A stretch of 64,000 nucleotides of DNA, taken from contig JAJEKV010000054.1 in NCBI GenBank assembly GCA_021234155.1, positions 7,088,655-7,152,654 on the forward strand. Direction: 5' to 3'. The first letter of the stretch is position 1. Every line of letters starts with the position of its first letter. This document shows positions 55,405 to 64,000 of this stretch, piece by piece. Under the pieces are notes generated by a model. That model made no database searches. It worked only from the letters and a program-made list of their open reading frames with translations, and was not told the DNA's origin. The translations under genes were made by a program, and so were the position numbers. Source of the stretch: Isoetes taiwanensis. Its lineage: Eukaryota; Streptophyta; Lycopodiopsida; Isoetales; Isoetaceae.

Positions 55405-56166
55405 GTAGTTGAATGCTCTTTGAACATAATCAAGAATAGTTGGGAGTTTATGAGAGTGCCGAACGATAAGAAGCATCCAAATACATGGACTACATATAGA
55501 AAGGTAACTTGCATTTTCTTGTTATACAGTTTGTATAGACAATTGCAATGTAACTTGGAACCCAAATGGAACAAAAAATCAAGCAAGACATTCAAAGATA
55601 GATCTTATTCGGCAGATAAACTAGTTCCAATTGACATTGGGAACATTGATAAAACCATTTGGTGGCACCAATGTTGATTTGGCATTGTGAGCATCCGTGT
55701 ATCTAGGATGATGAGTTTTTGTATGCTCATGGTGCATCCTACCTTTTGTTCGGAATTATTTTGCCTCATGATAGGAGCAAATGATAGAGAAGGATTTTAG
55801 TGAAATGTTCATTGTAGAACACTAAAGTCGATGGACACATTAAACGATTCACCCAATTGTGAGCTTTGGAGCTTGTTTCTCGTATGCCCTTAACTTATTG
55901 TTTCATATGAAATCTTCTTGGCGTCAAAAATCTTTTATCGATTGTCTTTCTCTTAGACTTGGCAATGGAGCTTGTCTGGACTAGTGTCCTTGCCAATGAA
56001 TAAGTGATACCCTTATTTGTCATCGATATAGCAATGTGGCCGATACTCTTATAACCAGCATGTTCATATATCTACATATTGTCAAGAGTATTGAAGACAA
56101 CATTACGTAAGATGTGCTTTATGAGGAAATTGGAAGGATCGTCCGCCGCCAATGTATGGAATATGA
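55405..56166 (+). pseudogene. mRNA capping enzyme blocks c and d in B2'
   Basis: Block c (55,405-55,503) is intact as in B2. Block d (56,078-56,166) follows 'ctacat', the same lost acceptor as in B2, and has CAG/CTG-centred damage ('acgtaagatg', 'cgtccgccgcc'). Confidence 0.75.
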
Positions 56167-58261
56167 ATAGAACGTTACTGTTACACTTAAGCAAGATCCA
56201 AGCTATTTTCTCGATTGATGGCACTGTGGTATAAGACTTGCATGCCTCCAATGCCTATAGATCAGAATTTAGAATTTGACACATGTAGAAGTTAGCGATC
56301 GGATTAGGTATATAGATCGTAGACACAAGATGCTTACAATTGACTCACTGGTCAATTATAATACATACTTGACTCTCTTTATCACCTGGTTTAATAGGTA
56401 CCCAGATTCCTCCCAAGTATTACTTGGTTGTATTATTAGCAAAATTGTAACCCAGCTGGTAATGCTGTGACAAAGCAGGCAGTAGACAATAATTTAGCTG
56501 CCAAACTATTTTATTATACTTCAATCACTAAAGTTGCTGCTGAATGTCAATATGGACCCAATTAGATCCGAAGAGGGCGCAATTTTGGTCCAAGCTTGAG
56601 ATCTGGATGACTGCAAGGTAAATGCTATGTTTCTATTTGTGAACGGATGTGAGGTTTTGCTCATTAGAGTCAATTAATGAAGGATAACTAAGCAACTTCA
56701 AGGTTTTAAATCACCAAAACCAGAAGAAATGGAAGGGCTCCACTTTGCACATCCTATGTTAGAGTGTATGATCCGCTTGCGTTTTTGAAGGCTACAAATA
56801 GCTTGATCCGAGCATGAGAGTAAATTTGGGATTTAATCCCCGTCCTACCCACCCGAAACTTGTCAATTGGCTATCGAAACATCAATTTGGAGATTGTTGT
56901 TTTGCTTATAACATGTCCATGATATTGATGCATTCTGTGAATTTATGCATTCGTCATATGTTCTTGTGCCCATGCCTCACAGGAACTGATAATATAATGG
57001 GTGTAATTGCAACTCTAAGAAGAATTGTCATCATGATGTTCAATGCCAAGGATACGCATTTAGTATAAGAATGCTTGGAGCATTTTCTCAAAGGTCAGCC
57101 TAAAAAAGTCTGTCTAGGAGACGCTCGTATGTCAGAGTAGTTGCTAGGGGGCCAACATGGTTGGTTGAGACGACCTTGATAACGTGTGCTGTCAAAAGGG
57201 CAGTGGTAATAATAGTCATCATAGTGGGATTAAAACATCTTCTTGCGGCTGTTCTGGGGCAGAATCTTAGAACTTATGTTGGGATGCATAAGCATCTAAG
57301 GACGGATGATGTGATTCATATGTTGCCTTGTTAAAGAAGGTAGAATGATTTACGGATCAATTATATAGTCCTAATGAGATTGATTTCATGTTACTTCAAT
57401 GCAATTGTAGTCCTATAAAATCATTCTACTCTACTCTATTCTTGTATATGGTCTACCTTCAGGAATTTCATATGAAACTTCTCTTCCCGTCACCTTTTCA
57501 AGTTCAAGAGTCGCTTTGTTTTGGAGAATTGCAGATACTCCACAACAATTATGGCTTGACAAATATCTAAGTACATGCTTCTTTCAAGATCCAAAATTTG
57601 TAAGTTGTGACAAGACCAGAATTCTAGCCTTTAAATTGTTTCGTACTTTACCCACTTTAGACTCTACTAGCAAACGTGCAACCAGCGTTGCCATTCAAGT
57701 TTGGCCACACACAAGTTTGCGTTGCATGTTCATATGGGCACTCAATCCTATCGCAACATAGCATTTTGTCGTGACTCATGCATGAGTTGGAATGGTGTGG
57801 CAATGAGGCAGTCGCATTGACATATATAGGATTCACATAGCGGCAATGCAAGACAATTGATTCCATCGGGTTGAGTCATGGCCGAGCTATTTATCAGCAA
57901 CGGATTCACATGCAAATGGCTCAATAGCAAAGGGAAATTTAATGGGCTGAATACTCATGAATAGTGCATCCTTATTGCTCATGTCAAACTACCCACATAA
58001 TCTTGGTGCAATGACCAATATTGAGATTATTTGATACAAGAAATTTATCCCTGCGGCCAAGGCCGCCGCGAACATTTCTCTTTACTAACCCTCAAGCCAC
58101 GGTTATGCCCCATTTCTAACTTTGATTTAACTTAAGAATTTATCATGAGAAGTTGCGATCTAGCATATAATAAACCTTCAAAACATGATTATGCTCGATT
58201 TTTAGTCTTAAATTTAGGTTAAGAGCTAATGGTGCAAATTTGATATTAAGAGCTAATGGTG

Positions 58262-58268
58262 GAAAGTT
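58262..58268. repeat. Target site duplication of LINE (left)
   Basis: GAAAGTT, repeated at 59,523-59,529. Single in the empty sites at 23,917-23,923, 53,950-53,956 and 60,502-60,508. Confidence 0.85.
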
Positions 58269-59522
58269 TTTTTTTTTTTTGATGAACGTGGACCTTTATT
58301 ACTCAAAAGAATACAAAGAGTACATGGGGGACTCAAAACCCAGTGGAGAAGATATCCACTAGAACAACACTACCCACCACATACATAACATAGAAAAGCA
58401 GAGAACACAGATCACCATGAGCACAACTGTTTGCTATGAGTAGGTGTGAATCTGAAGATATTGCTCCCAAATGACACTTTTGATGTCATCCTTTAAGGAA
58501 GAACATTTGTACGCCTTCACAATGCGACTACGGGCATCACTAAACACTTGCGTATCTGAAAAGAGCTGTCCCTTGAAGATGAGGAGATTTCGTCTCTTGC
58601 CGATGGACCAGATGATCCAAGCAGATGCTAAGTGGAAAGCCCTCTTTGCCAACTTGTCCCAAGAACGAGGATAGACTGACAATAGGACCTGCTGACTATT
58701 CAAGTCACAATGGAAAAGACTCAGAAGCCACTGCCAAGCAGGTCGAACATGGTGACACAAGAAAAAGCAGTGCTTAATTGTCTCATCCCTCTGCATGCAA
58801 AGAGGGCAGATCACAGAGACTTCTGGACGAAATCGATGAACAACAATGTTTACCCGCACGCATCTATGAGTGATCTGCCACCACAAAATGGATAGCTTAG
58901 GATGAAGCAATTTATCCCATACCCATCGCCAGACTGCTTTACGATGAGGCTCGGGGATAACTAAAGGCCACTTTGGCGATGGAGGCAACACCTCAGGATG
59001 AAGCAGGACCACATACATCGAGTGCACCAGGTGCTCCTCCTTAACACTGCCATGAACCACCCAGAGCTGGGGAGCCACGTCTTGTGGGTGTGGAGGAAGT
59101 GTAGCAGCTACTTTTTCCCAAATGCCCCGGTCCCAACGAAGGAGAAGGAACTTCAATTTGAACTCATTCCATGTCAACAATCTTGTCTCATTATACCATG
59201 CAGATACTGTGAGCACACCTGCTGCTCGCCACCGACGTTGCGTCAATGGATGGACAGAAGAGACCAGGGGACAATCTGCCTGACCGTCACCCAAAGGGAT
59301 CCACCAACAACTGGTTGTAGGATCTGTATGGACCATTGGATGGAACTGAAACAAAGTGCGCACAGTCTCCCAAGCAGCTAGCAACATCTTGAGGAAAGGA
59401 GATGCATTAGAATATGGAGAAAGTGGATAGAATAATGCCCATGGGAGGAGAGGCTTAATGGATGGAGAGCCAAAGGAAATGCATCTCTGTAAAGACTGGT
59501 GAATGAGACGCAGACCTGGAGA
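58269..59522 (-). mobile_element. 5'-truncated LINE insertion
   Basis: Poly(A) tail (poly-T at 58,267-58,280 on the plus strand), 1.25 kb of 3' LINE sequence and a 7-bp target duplication: a textbook target-primed insertion truncated before the RT core. Confidence 0.88.
58434..59387 (-). pseudogene. LINE ORF2 C-terminus with zf-RVT domain
   Basis: 317 open codons. The zf-RVT block is around residues 165-215: 'WRWVWDKLLHPKLSILWWQI', 'CPLCMQRDETIKHCFFLC'. After it come the usual Trp-rich 'LASAWIIWSIGKRRNLLIF' and a Ser/Lys tail. The preceding part ('DGQADCPL..SVHPLT', 'WNEFKLKFLLL') is the linker after the RT; no RT catalytic motif is included. It remains open over its whole length, suggesting a recent insertion. 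Confidence 0.88.
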
Positions 59523-61603
59523 GAAAGTTGATAGAACGACTTGGTATCATGATTATTTCTGATTTCTAACCTTGATTTAGGTTAAGAGATAATGGTGCAA
59601 AGTTGATAGTACGCCTGATTTCTAACCTTGATTTAGGTTAAGAGCTAACGGCTAGGTGTTGGAGTTGCCCTTAGGACTATTTTGTAGATACGATCAAGAT
59701 TCATTCATGCAATAGGTTGGACATTGATATTTATCAGCAATGGAATTGGATATTGATGGCTAGATTGGCTGTTTAAGACATCCTTGTGTCTATGTTCTCA
59801 ATGCTCAAAGTATCAATTTAACGACTGCAATAAGACAACTTTTCATGGAACACCTGTTAATTATTAAATGTTAATTTGTAAATATAATAAACATAATGCT
59901 AGACAATTCAGATGTTATGACAATCAATTGTCTATGGTGAGTTTGAACACAATGTTCAATGGGTTATTTGAATTGAATACAATCAGAAAGCTTATGTCAA
60001 AACATCCTTCTTTTGCAAGTAATAATATTCTTCTACAAGTAGCAATGCAAATTATATCTTACATATGTAGGATTCACATAGCGGCAATGCAAGACAATTG
60101 ATTCCATCGGGTTGAGTCATGGCCGAACTATTTATCAGCAATGGATTCACATGCGAATGGCTCAATAGCAAAGGGAAATTTCATGGGCTGAATACTCATG
60201 AATAGTGCATCCTTATTGCTCATGTCAAACTACCCACATAATCTTGGTGCAATGACCAATATTGAGATTATTTGATACAAGAAATTTATCCCGGCGGCCA
60301 AGGCCGCCGCGAACATTTCTCTTTACTAACCCTCAAGCCACGGTTATGCCCCATTTCTAACTTTGATTTAACTTAAGCATTTATCATGAGAAGTTGCGAT
60401 CTAGCATATAATAAACCTTCAAAACATGATTATGCTCGATTTTTAGTCTTGATTTAGATTAAGAGCTAATGGTGCAAATTTGATATTAAGAGCTAATGGT
60501 GGAAAGTTGATAGAACGACCCGGTGTCATGAGTATAACAACAATTAGATATCCTTTGAACCGTATAGAGCACAATCATAGATAGATGCTCATAGAATTTT
60601 GAAAACGCGGGAACGAATACAGCAATCCATTGCAGCCAAATACTCCAACATATATTTCTCTAGATTTGTAGCACCCAAGAGCTATGCTGTTACGACAAAA
60701 ATTTACGGAGCAAATTTCGCCCGCTTGGGATACCCTGATCAACCACCGCCCACAAGCCGGTGTTGATCCTCCCTTGTTGATCAATATGGTGCTGCCCCAA
60801 GCCGGTGTTCTTCACAACGGAGATGATTGGATCCCCTCAGTAAGTTCCCCTAAGCGAACAACAGGCATCTGCACAAAAGTTTTCCCCTGAATAAGCAACT
60901 GACTACCTGCACAGTAGCACAATCCGATCACTGGAAGACCCGGCCTTCTCTGTGATCACCCCATCAGGTTCATGCTGCCAAATCGAAGGCTTCTACTGAG
61001 TCTCAATTCAATCAGATAACTCTAGCTTGCAGAATCGATATCCTTTACAAGACCCAATTCTGGCTACTTCAATTGAATTCGTTGTCCAGGCTTTATAATG
61101 TAGCCTCTGGAGTTCACTGCAGTCTTCTACAGTAAAAACCGACATATCAAGCCTTTGATTCGATCTGAATCACAGCTCTCAGCCATGACTCTCAGATCTG
61201 GCATTCCGGGTCTGCCGGATCTGATACAGATTCGTTCAATCTGTTCTTTACAACAGGTTTCTTAGCCCATCCAACCCATTAACGCCATGTGTCCATATAA
61301 CCATTATATTTTAATATAGCTAACTTCTATTCCTTTATATTAATGTTTCAACCCCTAGTGCTAACACTAGTACTACTAACAATGACGAAATAACGTTAAC
61401 CATACATTAATATAAATGTTCTACAACTATAGATCTTGCAAGCTCTTCCTCCGCACTAATATTATTTGCCAATATTAGTGCCCCTAGCGACCCATTAACC
61501 GCCGCTAGCACTATTGTCACTTATTCCGCATCCCGTCACCATAGACTGATTACAGTCAACATGGCCCATTAATCACAATTGCTCAGCAATTGCAACTAAC
61601 AGT
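59523..61603 (+). other. End of B2' and flank; no gene
   Basis: 59,530-60,062 continues B repeat, 60,063-60,508 is the inner duplication, 60,540-60,770 is unique, and 60,770-61,378 is the longest copy of the LTR-like segment. 61,379-61,603 is unique and ends at 'ctaacagtaccccca', which on the minus strand is a purine-rich run before TGTTAG, possibly the 3' LTR start of the Gypsy element. Confidence 0.4.
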
Positions 61604-61937
61604 ACCCCCATGCTCATGGACGTCCATCAAGGGTCCGATTCCGGCTATACCCCTAGGAGCACCTGTAACATTCCTACCCCTCCTTTTGGGGCACAAATTC
61701 CTCCGTCTCCTAGGTGGCATCCTCAGGAAACTGGTTCTGCCACTGAACCAGATGTTCTATTGCATCCCTATTGCACAACCGCCAAACTCTTTTATCCAAA
61801 AGACGTTCTGGCATTACAAAGGAGTTTAAGACGATCGGTATACTTTGCGGACTAACCACATTAGCGGTATCCAGTACAACATATTGGATCCTATTTCTAT
61901 ACAGATCTATGAGATGCTTGCAAAATTTTTGAAGCAT
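61604..61937 (-). pseudogene. Gypsy chromodomain-like C-terminus
   Basis: The minus strand reads 'PERLLDKRVWRLCNRDAIEH' 'LVQWQNQFPEDAT', matching the chromodomain that closes integrase in plant chromoviruses (P-x-x-L-D-x-R...LV-W...P-EDATWE). The downstream part to 61,604 loses frame. A purine-rich run (TGGGGGTAC, minus strand) follows at about 61,600. Confidence 0.6.
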
Positions 61938-62540
61938 GGCCTTTGACTCACTGAAAAACTATACATATGTACATCTATACACATCAATATATGAGGCATG
62001 ACTTATTTCATCTCGCTTGTCGAGAACCTCTAGGATGAAGGATGATAATGCCAACTATATGCATCTGCAAGAGCAAATGTTAATGACTGATGAGGTGTAA
62101 TTAGGTCATGCATTCATCTTCAATGGCTTCCATCTGGCAACATTCCCATATGTTATTTTCATATTTCTCGTGACCACGCCTCCTTGTTTCAATTCTAGGG
62201 TGGCGTGCACCAGTAGGGATGGGCTCCATTGTTCTAGGTCTCTTCATGAGTAAATATGATAACGGAAACTAATGTGGGGCCAAGGAAAGTTGGGAATTAA
62301 TCTAGCTTCTATAGTGTGTTATTTTGATTGTCAAAAGCACTGGCATCCAAAGCTTACCAAGGAAGCATATATCGAGATATTGCTTCAAGTGAGCGTGATC
62401 TTTATTATACTTCACAAGCACATATCCCTTCTCCTAGATATTCCATCTGAAGAACTAACTTGCCTATTTCTCCTTCCAAAAGGCTTTAAGACATCGTGGA
62501 TCCATGGCTAGTGTGTAAGCCAGATACGAAAGTTGGATGT
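61938..62540. other. Stretch between Gypsy chromodomain and LINE fragment
   Basis: Nothing recognised. A 79-codon plus-strand open stretch at 62,272-62,511 has no family resemblance that I can see. Confidence 0.3.
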
Positions 62541-62885
62541 CTCTGATAATCACTACCTTCTGACAATAGAGTATGTGTCGCTCCATAGCGGCATGCTGCA
62601 GAGGCAAGAGTCATGTCTCTTGAAGGAGAATTCGGTATAGAACCATGGACTTGACTCTAAGAGCCCGAGTCAGAAATGCTTTCTGGATTCGTTTTAAATC
62701 TTTCCAAGGGATACCCAGTCCCCATACTTCCACTCCGTAAAAAAGAACTGGTTCCACTAAAGCCCTAAAAAAAGTGTGAATGATGGGACAAATCATAGAG
62801 CTCTACTTTGTAACAGTTGTTCTTCACGGCATAGAGTGCCTTCCATCCTGCCATTACTCGTCGTTGGATACAGGTGCCCCAATAT
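62541..62885 (-). pseudogene. LINE RT C-terminal fragment
   Basis: The minus strand carries 'RRVMAGWKALYAVKNNCYK' then, in 62,611-62,796, 'ALVEPVLFYGVEVWGLGIPW' and 'LKRIQKAFLTRALRV', the post-RT segment of plant LINEs (VxPVLLYGxExWG). It lies between the two Gypsy pieces and may be nested in that element. Confidence 0.7.
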
Positions 62886-64000
62886 CTAGTGCTAATGAAC
62901 TATATTCCCATGATATTTGTATGTTTGTACCACCTCTATAATTTGATCCTGAAGACTATCCATGATTAGCTGACTTACATGGAACATGGGCTGCATCCCT
63001 ACTTCCTGTGGTAAGTTCAACTCGTATGCTATTTCCCCGATCCTTTTAGTAATCCTAAAAGGTCCAACATAATGCGGAGTAAGTTTGGGCACCCGACCCT
63101 TAGTCAAAGGTCGCAAAGTGTTCATTCTTAACGCAGAAGGATAAACAACTCTTACGAAAGCATAATCACCTTCCGCATATTAAGAGACATCACGTCTAAG
63201 CTGATTAGCGGACGTTCATGCCCTATCTTGAGCTTTTCGCAAAGCTTGCTTGTATTGCCGCAAGATTGCATCCATGTCATGGAGCATATGTACTGCAACT
63301 TCGGTTCGGAGGTACTTATGTACACCTGAATAAGCCCTTGGATTTCGACCCATCATGGCCACAAAGGGAGTCATCCAAATTCCTGTATGATGGCTATTAT
63401 TATAGGCGAACTCTAGATAGGGTAGATAATCTTCCCACCTAGATTGCTTTTCAAGGACAAAGCTTCGCAACATATCCTCTAGGATCATGTTTATGCGCTC
63501 GGTTTACTCGTCCGTCTGTGGATCATTTGCACTACTCATGTATAACAGATCCTCAATCCTTTCATGATATCCCTTCAGAAGTGACCCATGAACTTAGTGT
63601 CCTGATCACTTACAATGGACAAGGGAAGTCCGAAAGTTGGAAATATGTGTTGCATATAGGTAACTGCTACGTCATGTCCTGTAGCCTCCCCTTTTAATGC
63701 TATAAACTTAGCATACTTGGTTAACCGGTCCACCACTACAAAAATTTGAGTACATTTGCCTAGCAGTTCTAAGTAATGCGACTATAGAGTCCATACTCAC
63801 GCTTTCCCAACGTTCATTTGGTATAGGGAGTGGTTATAATAATCCCGTGGTTTTTCCATGATCCGCCTTCACCGCTTGATACACCAAGCTGTGACTTACC
63901 AAGTCCCTGACTTCATCTTGCAACTCTGGCTAGAACCTCTTTACCAACTCATATGTCTTCCATTCACCTCCATGCCCAGCTTGTAGAGTGTCATGGTGCT
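62886..64000 (-). pseudogene. Gypsy integrase, partial (runs off window)
   Basis: From the window edge leftward the minus strand gives 'GLL*PLPIPNERWESVSMDS' (start of the integrase core, with its Asp), a broken middle, 'NDPQTDE*TERIN' and then the open pieces 63,216-63,488 ('EDMLRSFV', 'LPYLEFAYNNSHHTGI', 'PFVAMMGRNP') and 62,892-63,125 ('KLTPHYVGPFRITKRIGEIA', 'MQPMFHVSQL'). Stops and frameshifts show it is dead or miscalled. RT and RNase H would lie to the right of the window. Confidence 0.85.

Larger units (their letters stand above)
26454..56499 (+). repeat. Tandem duplication, unit 2
   Basis: Second unit of the duplication. Its first 3.4 kb (partial A repeat plus the left terminal repeat of the PLE-like element) would correspond to sequence left of the window for unit 1. 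It lacks Copia-1 at 44,512-44,517 and instead has Copia-2 at 45,155. Other real differences from unit 1 are an ATAGA-type microsatellite, an AGATCT-rich insertion and many CAG/CTG-centred discordances. Confidence 0.88.
55396..61378 (+). repeat. B repeat, copy B2' (full length, with LINE and inner duplication)
   Basis: Continues past 56,499, where B2 is cut in unit 1, and diverges a few percent from B1. 57,833-58,268 is repeated at 60,063-60,508, so the end of the copy is internally duplicated. It has one unit of the 38-bp tandem (57,423-57,460). No host gene beyond the capping blocks. Confidence 0.8.

Overview
The window reads as nuclear, repeat-dense heterochromatin of a land plant. The evidence is a plant-type Copia element primed by initiator tRNA-Met, a second Copia family, LINE remnants of the plant zf-RVT type, a chromodomain Gypsy element, fragments of chlorophyllase and mRNA capping enzyme, and a small CAMK-type kinase gene. 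Base composition is AT-rich. The lineage cannot be fixed from sequence alone; a Penelope-like reverse transcriptase with an algal/bryophyte-like motif A makes a seed-free plant or gymnosperm as plausible as an angiosperm.

The main feature is a tandem duplication of about 30 kb. Positions 1-26,453 correspond to 29,901-56,499, and 26,454-29,900 belongs to the start of the second unit. Each unit holds, in order: (i) a Penelope-like (PLE) retroelement with LTR-like terminal repeats of about 2.27 kb; (ii) LINE remnants; (iii) two tandem 'A' repeats with chlorophyllase fragments; (iv) a Ser/Thr kinase gene on the minus strand, apparently complete at 43,379-44,353 and broken at 13,515-14,479; (v) the 3' half of an mRNA capping enzyme gene, now a pseudogene; (vi) a large 'B' repeat that starts inside the capping enzyme and is repeated again downstream. 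Unit 1 alone carries Copia-1 (14,650-19,169) and unit 2 alone carries Copia-2 (45,155-49,831). Both have 5-bp target duplications and a perfect empty site in the other unit. From 56,500 to 61,380 there is further B repeat with a 5'-truncated LINE. From 61,600 to the end there are pieces of a minus-strand chromodomain Gypsy element and another LINE.

Differences between the two units fall overwhelmingly on CAG/CTG trinucleotides and are messy small substitutions and indels, in either unit. CAG/CTG is the preferred plant CHG methylation context. The likely reading is consensus error at methylated CHG sites in long-read data, so many broken ORFs here may be artefacts and the true copies may be almost identical.

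The best candidate for something undescribed is the PLE-like element (full copy 28,023-37,028). It combines a Penelope-type RT with an unrecognised ORF1 of about 520 codons, LTR-like repeats that carry their own ORF of about 210 codons, and two hairpins plus a purine tract at the edge of the right repeat. No host operon-like organisation is expected or seen; the only good host gene candidate is the kinase.
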